Shown here: positions 9,798 through 18,387 of the stretch, one piece after another
Layout: every line of letters begins with the position of its first letter
Numbering within the stretch: position 1 is the first letter of the stretch
Made by a program: the position numbers and the translations under genes
Source of the DNA: Cupriavidus basilensis
GTDB lineage: Bacteria; Pseudomonadota; Gammaproteobacteria; Burkholderiales; Burkholderiaceae
Direction of reading: 5' to 3'
DNA: 64,000 bases
NCBI RefSeq assembly: GCF_000876015.1
Contig: NZ_BBQM01000013.1
Location: forward strand, 1 to 64,000
Notes under the pieces: generated by a model
What the model saw: only the letters and a program-made list of their open reading frames with translations
Told to the model about the DNA's origin: nothing
Database searches by the model: none

Positions 9798-10925
9798 ATG
9801 GACTTCAACTACAGCGAAGAACAGCAGATGCTGGCCGACAGCCTGCGCCGCTTCATCGACACCGAATACACCTTCGCCCGGCGCCGCGCCAGCGCGCGCG
9901 GCGGCAACAGCCTCGACCGCGCCGCGTGGGCCCAGCTCGCCGAGATGGGCGTGCTCGGCCTGACCGTGCCCGCCGAATACGGCGGCTTCGGCGAAAGCGC
10001 CGCCAGCCAGCTGGTGGTGCAGCGCGAACTCGGCCGCGGCCTCGTGCTCGAGCCGGTCACGCCCGCCGCGGTCATCTCCACCGCCGTGCTGAGCGCCTAC
10101 GGCAGCGCGGCGCAGAAAGAAGCATGGCTGCCCGCCATCGCCGGCGGCGAGCGCATCGTCACCCTCGCCTACCTCGAGCCCACCACGCGCTACCGCGCCG
10201 AAAGCGCGCGCGCGGCGGCCGAGCGCAAGGACGACGGCTACCAGCTCAACGGCACCAAGACCCTAGCCTGGCACGGCGAAGCCGCCGACGCCTTCCTGGT
10301 CAGCGCGCGCCTCGCCGGCAGCAGCGAACTGTCGCTGTTCCTGGTGCCCGGGGACACGCCCGGCCTGAGCGTGCACGGCTATCCCACGATGGACGGCCTG
10401 CGCGCCGCCGACATCACGCTGCACAACGCCACGGTCGGCGCCGCCGCGCTGGTCGGCAGCGAAGGCAACGGCCTGGCCGCGCTCACGCACGGCATCGACC
10501 ACGGCATCGCCGCGCTGTGCGCCGAAGCCGCCGGCGCAATGGAACGGCTGATCGAGATCACCGGCGAATACCTGCGCACGCGCCAGCAGTTCGGCAAGCC
10601 GCTGGCCGCGTTCCAGGCCCTGCAGCACCGCATGGCCGACATGCTGGTGCAGAAGGAACTGGCGCTGTCGATGGCCTACGTCGCCGCCCAGGCGCTGGAC
10701 GAAACCGACCCCGCGCAGCGCCGCCGCATGCTCAGCGGCGCCAAGGTGGTGGTCGCCAGGGCCGGCCGCTTCGTCGGCCAGCAGGCGGTGCAGCTACACG
10801 GCGGGATGGGGATGACGGACGAACTCGAGGTGGGGGACTACTTCAAGCGGCTGACGATGATCGACCCGCTGCTGGGAGATAGCGATTTTCATGTGCAGCG
10901 GTATGGGGAGGTGATGGTGGGGTAG
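9798..10925 (+). CDS. Acyl-CoA dehydrogenase (PimD-like small subunit)
   Basis: A 375-residue acyl-CoA dehydrogenase, shorter and more divergent than its neighbour. N-terminal FNYSEEQQMLADSLRRF, central LGLTVPAEYGGFGES and C-terminal QLHGGMGMTDELEVGDYFKRL are family signatures. It starts 29 bases after the first dehydrogenase, with GGAAGGA upstream, so the pair is one transcription unit. By analogy with paired FadE/PimCD enzymes, one subunit may provide catalysis and the other structure. The substrate is likely a dicarboxylyl-CoA or bulky acyl-CoA (inference). Confidence 0.9.
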   Translation: MDFNYSEEQQMLADSLRRFIDTEYTFARRRASARGGNSLDRAAWAQLAEMGVLGLTVPAEYGGFGESAASQLVVQRELGRGLVLEPVTPAAVISTAVLSAYGSAAQKEAWLPAIAGGERIVTLAYLEPTTRYRAESARAAAERKDDGYQLNGTKTLAWHGEAADAFLVSARLAGSSELSLFLVPGDTPGLSVHGYPTMDGLRAADITLHNATVGAAALVGSEGNGLAALTHGIDHGIAALCAEAAGAMERLIEITGEYLRTRQQFGKPLAAFQALQHRMADMLVQKELALSMAYVAAQALDETDPAQRRRMLSGAKVVVARAGRFVGQQAVQLHGGMGMTDELEVGDYFKRLTMIDPLLGDSDFHVQRYGEVMVG

Positions 10926-10933
10926 GGGTCGTC

Positions 10934-11062
10934 TCAAGACGATCCTGGCATCGTCGCGCGGCCCGGCAGGTGCCGCTTGCACTCGATGACACAATCGGCC
11001 GACACGTCGGCATGCTGCCCATTCGCCACCAGCAGGACATTGGTATCGATGACAGCCTTCAT
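10934..11062 (-). pseudogene. Truncated PIN-like domain fragment
   Basis: A 42-residue frame begins MKAVIDTNVLLVANGQ, with the IDTNVLL motif that starts PIN-domain nucleases (first metal-binding Asp in VIDTN), and stops soon after VIECKRHL. PIN proteins are usually 120-180 residues, so this is a 5' remnant lacking the other catalytic acids. Its ATG overlaps the stop codon of the upstream ATPase gene by 4 nt (ATGA), so the two were once coupled. Only 8 bases separate it from the convergent dehydrogenase gene, which marks the likely deletion junction. Confidence 0.65.
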
Positions 11063-12458
11063 TCTGCCCTGTCCTTCTGGTCCAACTCACGCCTGCGCTG
11101 CATCGCTGCCAGGGTGCGGCCCGCGATGTCGGCCATCTCGTCGCCGAAGAAGTGGTCCGGCCAGTTCTCGATTTCGCCGAACATGTTCAACTGCAGCGGC
11201 TCCAGTTCGGTGGCGGCGCCGGCACGACGGCAGAAGTACACCGCCACGTCCTCGGGTGCAACGGCGCCCTCGGCCACGCGGCGCTGCAGGCGGTTGAGGA
11301 AATGCTCGGAGTGGCTTTCCACGATCAGTTGAACATGACGCGCCCTGCCGTTTTCACGCGCCTGCGTGGCCGAAATGAATACGTCCGCCAGTTCGGCCTG
11401 CACCTGCGGGTGCAGATGAATCTCGGGCTGCTCCATCCACACCGTGGAGTTCGGCGGGCAATAGAAAGCCTGCACCAAAGCCGGAAGCACCTGCGACACG
11501 CCGAACCCGACATCGGTGATCTTGACCTCCGGCGCCTTGGCATGCGTCCTGACCAGGACTTCGTATTCCTTGCGCCCTTCTGCCACGGGCTTGACGGAAA
11601 AATCATGTATCACGCCCAGGTCTTTCAGCCAGGCGGCAATGAACGTGGCAAATCCCTGCTTGGCCCGCTTCGGGCCACGGTTGAGCATGCGCCCTTCGCT
11701 CTGTGCCGCCAGGATTGCCGCGATGGCGTACTCGCCCATCTGCCCCACGCTCGAAGGCGTATCTCCCGACCACTGATAGATCCGCTGGGGATGATTGCGC
11801 GGAGGCCCCAGATAGGACAGGCTATCCAGCATGGCCTCGGTGGCCAGCGCGAAGTCCGCCAGGAAGCCCGCGTTCTTGAAGCGCGCATTGCTGACGTCCG
11901 ACAGGCGATAGAACTTCTCCGGCTCCTCGAGAGGCCATTTGCGGCCGTCGGCCATCTTGAACCCGTAGCGCTGCGATGACAGCGTGAATTTCCGCTTGTC
12001 ATCTCGCCGCAGCGACACATCGAGAACGTCTTCCGCATCCGAGCCCAGTACATAACTCAGTGCCTGCACCTCGGGCTGGGCGGACTTGCCGGCAACCAGT
12101 TCCACCGCCAGCCGCATATGGTCGCCCTGGTAACGCACCGCGACTTGCAGTGGATCGCGCACCTCCAGCGCCCTGGGCAAAGACCAGCCGATCTCGAACT
12201 CCAGTGACTGCGTCAAGTCATGGCCGTGCAGGCGCAGTCTGCGAAGGTGCCCAGATCGATGAGTGAGGAGGTATCTCCCAGATGCAGAGCCCGTTTTCGA
12301 TCTGTCGAGCGCGCCGTTTGCTGCAGAGCCAGCAACAAGTGCCCGAGGCTGCTTTTACCCGCGCTGTTGGCGCCGAAAATCACCGTCAATGGCGCCAGAC
12401 GAATCGGACCCGTGTCTTTCCAGGCTTTGAAGTTCTTGATATGAAGATGGTTCAGCAT
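11059..12458 (-). pseudogene. DUF3696 AAA-type ATPase, frameshifted
   Basis: Two frames together make one DUF3696/OLD-like ATPase of about 466 residues. The first (start 12458) has MLNHLHIKNFKAW and the Walker A GANSAGKSS; it leaves frame near LGTFADC and stops at 12213. The second carries LHGHDLTQSLEFEIGW onward, including the WMEQPEIHLHP Walker B/signature segment and VESHSEHFLNRL. The total span is one base short of a multiple of three, and adding one base near 12228-12236 restores a single open frame. It is coupled to a PIN-like remnant. Such ATPase-nuclease pairs often act in defence (inference). A sequencing error cannot be excluded. Confidence 0.8.
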
Positions 12459-12891
12459 CGGCGGATGTTCCCTTCTCAAATTCCGCTAACGAATGACCTC
12501 TCGCCGCTCACCGACGCATCGGCAACCAAGCGGAAGCCCTTCATCGAAACCGAGGATACGTGTTGGATCCACAGCGCCACCCCGTCGATCAGGAGATGGC
12601 AAAGTGGTAGTCGACGATGTACTGGAAAGGTGATGCGGCATTGGGATGTTTCTCTTCCTGCTTCCTTTATGCCGCAGCCTGTTGACGATCATTGCCGCCA
12701 ATAATGCATCCAATCACATCCGATACTTCCGCCGGCACGCTGCCGGGAACGCAGCGTGGCAGGACATGACGGATTCCCTGGAACAATCCATCTTCGCGAT
12801 TGCCTGCCGTGGCTGGCCCGATACCGCACGGTGGCCAGTCCACGATATGCCTGTTCCAACGGATTCCCCATCGGGCGCGCCGGCTAACAGC
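12459..12891. other. Gap upstream of the broken ATPase gene
   Basis: This 433-base stretch has lower GC than the flanking catabolic genes. Short frames on both strands (for instance 12486-12713 and 12689-12871, minus strand) show no recognisable domain and no good ribosome site. It may be degraded accessory DNA belonging to the ATPase/PIN remnant. I see no transposase and no terminal repeats. Confidence 0.4.
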
Positions 12892-14484
12892 TCAAATCAC
12901 CAACTCAATCAAGAACGGCCCCGCCTTCGCATTGGCCGCCGCGAACAGCGCCGCAAACCCCTCCATATCCACCGCGCGCGCGCCTTCCACCCCCATGCCG
13001 TTGGCCAGCTTCACCCAGTCGAGATCGGGGTTGCCGATGTCGAGCATGTCGAGCGCGGTCTTGCCGGGATTGGCGCCGACGCCGGCGAGTTCGCCGAGCA
13101 GGATCGCGTATTTGCGGTTGGCCAGCACCACCACGGTCACGTCGAGCTTTTCGCGTGCCATCGTCCACAGCGATTGCAGCGTGTACATGCCGGAGCCGTC
13201 GGCCTGCAGCGCGACCACGCGGCGGCCGGGCGCGGCGACGGCGGCGCCGGTGGCCAGCGGCAGGCCGTCGCCGATGGCGCCGCCGGTGAGCTGCAGCCAG
13301 TCGTGCGGCGCGGCGTGCACGGTGCCCGGATAGAAGGCGCGGCCGAAGCTCACGCTTTCTTCCACCACGATGGCCTGCTCGGGCAGCAGCGCGGTCAGCG
13401 TCTGCGCCACGGCTTCGGAGGTCACGGCGCCCTTGGCGATTTCGTGCGACGCAGCGGAGGCCGGCAGCGCGACGGCGGGCGCGCCGAGTTCGTCGGCCAG
13501 GCGCGCGAGCGCTTCGGCGAGGTCCTGCTCGGGGCGGGCGAGCACGAGCACGTCGGCGTCTTCCGGGTACGGGCGCGGCGACTTGCCGGGATAGGCGAAG
13601 AAGGTCACGGGCGGCGGCGCGCCGACCAGGATGACGTTGCGGATGCCGGCCAGCTTGGCGCGCGCCACGTCGCCGGAGTACGGCACGCGGTCGACGTTGA
13701 AGCGGCCGCGGCCGCGCGACACGCGCGCGTTGGACATCGGCGTGATCAGGCGCGCGTCGGTGGCGGCGGCGATGCGGTGTGCGTCGGCCAGCGGCGCTTC
13801 GCGCAGCGCGGCGCCGGCCAGCACGATCAGCGTGGGCTGGCCGGAGCGCAGCACGCGCGCGGCCTGCTGCACGGCGTCGGGCGAGACCTTGGGCACCGGC
13901 AGCGGCGGCAGCGGCGCGGCGACCTTGCCGCCGGCGTCCCAGCACACGTCGGAGGGCAGGATCAGGCTGGCCACGCCGCCCGGCGCGCCGAGCGCGGCCT
14001 GCACCGCGGCGGCGGCATCGGCGCCGACCGAGGCGGCATGCGTGGCGGTGCGGGTCCAGACCGAGACCGGGCGCGCCCAGCCTTCGGTGTCGGCGGTCAG
14101 CGGCGCGTCGAACGGGCGGTGGTAGGTGGCCTGGTCGCCGACGATGTTGACCACCGGCGTCTGCGCGCGGCGCGCGTTGTGCAGGTTGGCCAGGCCGTTG
14201 GCCAGGCCCGGGCCGCAGTGCAGCAGCGTGGCCGCGGGCTTGTCGGCCATGCGCGCGTAGCCGTCGGCCGCGCCTGTCACCACGCCTTCGAACAGGCCGA
14301 GCACGCAGCGCATGCCGGGGATGCGGTCGAGCGCGGCCACGAAGTGCATTTCGCTGGTGCCGGGATTGGCAAAACAAGTATCCACGCCGCACGCCAGCAG
14401 CGTCTTGACCAGGCTTTCGGCGCCGTTCAGTTCGCCCTGCCCGTTGTCTGCGTGGTTCGGCTGGTTGCGCTCGGTTGTCTGCAT
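12892..14484 (-). CDS. Thiamine-diphosphate enzyme, acetolactate synthase / benzoylformate decarboxylase-like
   Basis: A 530-residue ThDP-dependent enzyme of the COG0028 group. The N-terminal PYR domain has the catalytic Glu in LGLFEGVVTGAADGYARM; a middle domain follows, and the C-terminal PP domain carries the cofactor motif ALQADGSGMYTLQ...VVLANRKY. I chose the ATG at 14484; longer readings run into the regulator gene. No regulatory ACT subunit is nearby, which argues against biosynthetic acetolactate synthase and for a catabolic 2-oxo-acid decarboxylase or carboligase. It lies 59 bases downstream of a GntR regulator on the same strand. Confidence 0.88.
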   Translation of the reverse strand: MQTTERNQPNHADNGQGELNGAESLVKTLLACGVDTCFANPGTSEMHFVAALDRIPGMRCVLGLFEGVVTGAADGYARMADKPAATLLHCGPGLANGLANLHNARRAQTPVVNIVGDQATYHRPFDAPLTADTEGWARPVSVWTRTATHAASVGADAAAAVQAALGAPGGVASLILPSDVCWDAGGKVAAPLPPLPVPKVSPDAVQQAARVLRSGQPTLIVLAGAALREAPLADAHRIAAATDARLITPMSNARVSRGRGRFNVDRVPYSGDVARAKLAGIRNVILVGAPPPVTFFAYPGKSPRPYPEDADVLVLARPEQDLAEALARLADELGAPAVALPASAASHEIAKGAVTSEAVAQTLTALLPEQAIVVEESVSFGRAFYPGTVHAAPHDWLQLTGGAIGDGLPLATGAAVAAPGRRVVALQADGSGMYTLQSLWTMAREKLDVTVVVLANRKYAILLGELAGVGANPGKTALDMLDIGNPDLDWVKLANGMGVEGARAVDMEGFAALFAAANAKAGPFLIELVI

Positions 14485-14543
14485 TGGCTTGGTTTCCGGT
14501 TGGGTTGCAGGATGAGGGTGCTGAATCGGGACGGCCGCCGCGG

Positions 14544-15362
14544 TCACGGCTGCGCGGCCGGACGTGGCGGATAAGCGGGGACGGCGCCCGCGCCGGGCGC
14601 GAGCAGGTCGAAGTCGAGGCAGACGAACTCGCTCGGGAATTCGATGCGCGCGTAATAGACGATCACGCCATCCACGCAGGCATGGCGGCGCAGCTCGGCC
14701 ACCGGCGCGCCGACCGGCAGCGCCAGCCGGGCCGCGGTTTCCGCGCCGGCGGCAATGACGGACAGGCGCTGGCGGGCGGCCGTGACCTTGAGCTGCGGGA
14801 AGCGGTCCAGCACCGGCACCGAGGCGCCCTGGCGGAACGCCTCCGGCTCGCGCGCGAACACGCCGGCCTCGATGTACACCTCGCTCAGCGCGAACGGCTT
14901 GTGCTCGATGCGGTGCAGGCGGCGCAGGAAGCGGTAGCCCGGCGCGCGCGCGGCGCTGCACGGCAGGCCGAGCTCGTCGGGCAGCGGCACCAGGCCGTCG
15001 GATTCGCCGAGCGCCTCGGTGCCGAGCCGCTCGCCCACCGCCACGGCCTGATCCCAGCTGACCGGCAGCGTCAGCGGGCGGCGCTCGCGGCAGCCGGCCT
15101 TGACGAAGGTGCCGCGGCCGCGCTCGCGGATCAGCAGGCCTTCCTCGTCCAGCAGGGTCAGCGCGTTGTGCATCGTCATGCGCGCCACGCCGAACTCGCG
15201 GCAAAGCTGCTCGAGCGAGGGAATGCGCTCGCCGGGCCGCCACTCGCCGCTCTCGATATGGCGGCGGAAGATGGTGGCGAGCTGGAGGTAGACGGGTTGA
15301 CGGCTGCGCGAAAGCAGATCGCCGGAGGCGGCAAAGGCTGGGGGCAGCGCGGAGTTCTGCAT
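14544..15362 (-). CDS. GntR-family regulator with UTRA ligand domain
   Basis: A 272-residue repressor-type regulator of the GntR/HutC subfamily. Residues about 25-90 form the winged helix (PVYLQLATIFRRHIESGEW, IPSLEQLCREFGVARMTMHNAL, GLLIRERGRGTFV). The rest is a UTRA effector domain ending in YYARIEFPSEFVCLDFDL. The ATG at 15362 is preferred; a TTG at 15440 would add 26 residues without domain content. It probably controls the following ThDP-enzyme gene and itself. A candidate operator lies just upstream. Confidence 0.88.
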   Translation of the reverse strand: MQNSALPPAFAASGDLLSRSRQPVYLQLATIFRRHIESGEWRPGERIPSLEQLCREFGVARMTMHNALTLLDEEGLLIRERGRGTFVKAGCRERRPLTLPVSWDQAVAVGERLGTEALGESDGLVPLPDELGLPCSAARAPGYRFLRRLHRIEHKPFALSEVYIEAGVFAREPEAFRQGASVPVLDRFPQLKVTAARQRLSVIAAGAETAARLALPVGAPVAELRRHACVDGVIVYYARIEFPSEFVCLDFDLLAPGAGAVPAYPPRPAAQP

Positions 15363-15451
15363 GTTCGGCGAAAGGAGCGGCGAAAGGAGCGGCGGAAAGC
15401 TCGGCAAGCCGCGCGAGCGGCGGGCGCAGCCTGGCTGCAAGCGAGCTACTT

Positions 15452-15479
15452 TAGTAAGGTCTACAAACCTAGACTACTA
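15452..15479. promoter_or_regulatory. Candidate GntR operator
   Basis: An inverted repeat GTCTA-6 nt-TAGAC (15459-15474) is flanked by TAGTA on the left and TACTA on the right, giving an extended imperfect dyad in an AT-richer island. It lies about 90-115 bases upstream of the GntR start codon, a typical place for autoregulation. Binding is inferred from position only. Confidence 0.45.
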
Positions 15480-15510
15480 GGGTTAACTAGCGGACCCGCA
15501 GCCGGACACG

Positions 15511-15541
15511 AAAAAAAAGCGCGGGAGAATTCCCGCGCTTT
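15511..15541 (-). terminator. Rho-independent terminator for the DUF535 gene
   Basis: An 11-bp perfect stem (15516-15526 with 15531-15541) closes a GAAT loop. On the minus strand it is followed by eight T residues. It lies about 75 bases beyond the stop of the minus-strand DUF535 gene and also isolates that gene from the GntR promoter region. Confidence 0.85.
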
Positions 15542-15614
15542 GCGCTCGTCCTGGTGGCATGCGGCGCGGCGCCGCCTCGCCGCATGCCGTCCTGAGGCTG
15601 CCCTGATGCCACCT

Positions 15615-16727
15615 TCAGGCCGCCATCGGCGACGAGCCTTCCGGCGGCCTGACCTGCATCAGGGCCGGCGCATGCATGGTGGCCGGCATGGCGTCGGGTG
15701 CGGTCAGCCAGCCTTGCACGGCCGCCTGGATGCCGTCGGCCTGCGCCTGCTTGCGACGATAGGCGGCGCGCTTCCTGGAGGGCAGTTCCATCACGTCGCG
15801 GCGCGGCTGGTCGACCGGCATGCCGATGTTGCCGCAGCCGAGCGGCACGCCGCCGTACTCCGCCCAGAAGCTTTCGTAGTCGCACAGGATCGCGCGCGGC
15901 GTATGGCGCTGGCGTCCGACGTGGTTGCGCCGGGATACCCCCACGATGCGGCGCGCGCCGAGCGCCGCCGCCAGGGCGAGCAGTGCTGCCATGACCGTGT
16001 CCTTGGGGCGCAGGCCATCGCAGGCCTTGGTCGATTCGCGGATCAGGTCGCGGCTGTGCTCGCCCATCGGGCCCTGCAGGCCGCCGACGAAGATCTCCGC
16101 GCCATCCTTGCCCTGCCGGAGGTAGAAGCTGAGCTGGCTCAGGCAGGTGCCGCTGGCGGTGTCCTGCCAGTAGAAGGCCAGTTCGCCTTCCTTGGGGTTG
16201 GGCCCCGAGTCGGCCAGGCGCAGCGCATAGCGCGCCTCGCCAAACGCGCAGGCCAGCCCGCCATGCACGTAGATGCGCTCGCACAGCGCCATCGGCACCA
16301 GCGCGCGCAGGGTGCGATAGTGGTCCAGCACCGTGTCCATGCGCGCGCGGAAGCCCAGCCCGGACACACCCAGCGGGCGGTACGGGCGCTCCAGCAGCGC
16401 CGGCCTGGCCACCGCCACGCACCGCATCAGCGCGCAGGCATCCACCGCCTGCAGCCAGGCGCGCACCGCCGCGAAGCGGAACGCCGAGCGGCAGAACAGT
16501 TTCAGGCGCTTGAGACGCGAGCGCGCGCCATATTGCGGATAACAGAACACCGCCAGCGCGCTCAATGTCGCCAGATAGCGAAAGTAGAAAAACGGCCCGA
16601 AGTCACGGAATAAACCACGGGCGTGGATTGCCGAGAGCCATTGAAGGCTCGACACTGGTCCCTGCACGGCTTGAAGCTCCCCTGTTCCGCAGCTGAGCCG
16701 GTAACCGGTCTTGTCTGTCCGCGGCAT
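15615..16727 (-). CDS. DUF535 (VirK/YbjX) family protein
   Basis: A 370-residue protein of the DUF535/VirK/YbjX family, whose enterobacterial members are linked to envelope stress, lipid A or virulence phenotypes; the biochemical role is unknown. Family segments seen are LERPYRPLGVSGLGFRARMDTVLDHY, a LCERIYVHGG stretch, FVGGLQGP and the C-terminal RNHVGRQRHTPRAILCDYESFWAEYGG. There is no signal peptide and no clear membrane helix beyond a hydrophobic patch near residue 50. It stands alone with its own terminator. The start codon is uncertain because the ribosome site is weak. Confidence 0.85.
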   Translation of the reverse strand: MPRTDKTGYRLSCGTGELQAVQGPVSSLQWLSAIHARGLFRDFGPFFYFRYLATLSALAVFCYPQYGARSRLKRLKLFCRSAFRFAAVRAWLQAVDACALMRCVAVARPALLERPYRPLGVSGLGFRARMDTVLDHYRTLRALVPMALCERIYVHGGLACAFGEARYALRLADSGPNPKEGELAFYWQDTASGTCLSQLSFYLRQGKDGAEIFVGGLQGPMGEHSRDLIRESTKACDGLRPKDTVMAALLALAAALGARRIVGVSRRNHVGRQRHTPRAILCDYESFWAEYGGVPLGCGNIGMPVDQPRRDVMELPSRKRAAYRRKQAQADGIQAAVQGWLTAPDAMPATMHAPALMQVRPPEGSSPMAA

Positions 16728-17052
16728 CTGACACGATGTTTACGAGACGGCAGGTCTCCCGACGGACGGGAGGCCAGGCAAATGTATCCGGCCCGTAATA
16801 TTTCGTAACGAACAGTAATAGTTCCCGTTGACAGGAAAGTGGGGAATTTCTGCGGACAACAAAAAAGGCCGGCTTGGGGCCGGCCTCGCGCGCTCGACAA
16901 GATCAGCTCGCCACTTGCTGTTTCCCTCCCCGCGCGGGCAAAGGAAGGCACCGGGAAAGCGCCGGCGCCATCACGAAGTCAGCGCCTACCCTCGCCCATT
17001 CCGCGGCAGTCCGGACAATCCGGGACCAATCCGGGACCAATCCGGCCCCGGC
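16728..17052. other. Intergenic region with terminator and repeat debris
   Basis: This 325-base gap holds the MFS terminator (16861-16886), a degenerate relative of the 4430 palindrome family followed by GCGCCATCACGAAGTCA, and a short tandem TCCGGGACCAA (about two and a half copies near 17020-17045). The promoter of the DUF535 gene must lie at its left side. No gene is apparent. Confidence 0.5.
16861..16886 (-). terminator. Rho-independent terminator for the MFS gene
   Basis: An 8-bp stem AGGCCGGC / GCCGGCCT with a 5-nt loop (16866-16886), followed on the minus strand by six T residues. It lies 167 bases past the stop of the minus-strand MFS transporter gene. Confidence 0.75.
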
Positions 17053-18276
17053 TCAGCGGTGTGCCGCTGCCGGCCGCCGCTCCGTCGCGAAATACAGCCC
17101 CGCCAGCACCGGCAGCCCGAACCCGATCCAACTGGTCAGCATCCAGCCGCCGTGGGCGAAGGCCCAGGCCCCCAGCGCGGAGGCGATGGCGCCGCCGGCG
17201 AAGAAGATCGCCATGAAGACGCCGTTGAGCCGCCCGCGGATGGCGCCGCCGAGCGAGAAGATGGCGCGCTGGCCGACCACGAGGTTGGCCGCCACGCCGA
17301 AGTCGAGCGTGATGGCGGCGATGGTGAGCGCGGCCAGCGCCGGCATCGAGCCGGGTGTGCCGGCCATGCCCAGCAGGAAGGCGCCGGCCGCCAGCGCCAT
17401 CGCCAGCGCGGTGGTGGGGCGGCCCAGGCCGCGGTCGGCCAGGCGCCCGGCGATGGGCGCGGCCACGGCGCCGGCCACGCCGGCCAGCGCGAACAGGGCG
17501 ATGCCCTTCTGGCTCAGGCCGAACTCCGGTCCCGCCAGCCACAGCGGCACGGTGGTCCAGAACAGGCTGAAGGCGCCGAACATGCAGGCCTGGTAGGCCG
17601 CGCGCCGGCGCAGCACGGGCTGGGTGCGCAGCAGTTCCCACATCGATGCCAGCAAGGCGCCGTAGCGCACCGGCACCGGGCGGCGGTCGGGCAGCAGCCG
17701 CGCCAGCACGGCGGTCAGCACGGCCATGCCGACCGCCGAGCCGGCGAAGATGGCGTGCCAGCCGAACAGGTCGGTGACCAGGCTGGAGACCGGCCGCGCC
17801 AGCATGATGCCGAGCATCAGCCCGCTCATCACGTTGCCCACCACCCGGCCGCGCACGTGCTCGGGCGCCAGGTGCGCCGCAAACGGCACCAGCACCTGCG
17901 CCGCCACCGAGCTCAGCCCGATGCACACGGCCGCGGCCAGGAACACGCTGGCGTGGCCGGCCAGCGCCGCGACCGCCATCGCCACCGCGCTGGCCGCCAG
18001 CAGCGTGCAGATCAGGCGGCGGTTCTCGATGATGTCGCCCAGCGGCACGATCAGCAGCAGGCCCAGGCCGTAGCCGGCCTGGATCAGCGTCACGATCAGC
18101 CCGGCGGCCTGCGGCGACAGCCCCAGCGCGTGGCCGATCGGGCCGATCAGCGGCTGGGCGTAATACAGGTTGGCCACGATCAGCCCGCAGGCCGTGGCCA
18201 GCAGCAGCGTCATCCAGCTGGCGCCGCCCACCGGGCCGGCTTGCGTTGCCGCGGCACAGTCCGCTCTTGTCGTCAT
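17053..18276 (-). CDS. MFS transporter (drug/sugar efflux type)
   Basis: A 407-residue major facilitator with about 12 hydrophobic segments. The loop 2-3 motif reads [12 protein letters not shown], and [10 protein letters not shown] occurs in the second half, as in arabinose-efflux-type (AraJ/YgaY) exporters. I chose the ATG at 18276 (MTTRADC); the ATG 54 bases upstream would add an Arg/Pro-rich tail. It lies 111 bases downstream of the SLC13-type permease gene on the same strand, so the two may be co-transcribed under the divergent AraC regulator. Substrate unknown. Confidence 0.88.
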   Translation of the reverse strand: MTTRADCAAATQAGPVGGASWMTLLLATACGLIVANLYYAQPLIGPIGHALGLSPQAAGLIVTLIQAGYGLGLLLIVPLGDIIENRRLICTLLAASAVAMAVAALAGHASVFLAAAVCIGLSSVAAQVLVPFAAHLAPEHVRGRVVGNVMSGLMLGIMLARPVSSLVTDLFGWHAIFAGSAVGMAVLTAVLARLLPDRRPVPVRYGALLASMWELLRTQPVLRRRAAYQACMFGAFSLFWTTVPLWLAGPEFGLSQKGIALFALAGVAGAVAAPIAGRLADRGLGRPTTALAMALAAGAFLLGMAGTPGSMPALAALTIAAITLDFGVAANLVVGQRAIFSLGGAIRGRLNGVFMAIFFAGGAIASALGAWAFAHGGWMLTSWIGFGLPVLAGLYFATERRPAAAHR

Positions 18277-18387
18277 GTCGATTGCATTCCTACGGTTGAG
18301 CCGGGCCGGTCCCGCAGTCGGGCGAGCCACGGATCGAAGGTCGAGATCATGCCTCAGATGGCCCGAGCTTGCAGGCCATCGCCGCGC

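Noticed and set aside
12486..12871. Small minus-strand frames upstream of the broken ATPase
   Set aside because: Checked as possible toxin, antitoxin or transposase remnants; no recognisable motif and no good ribosome site.
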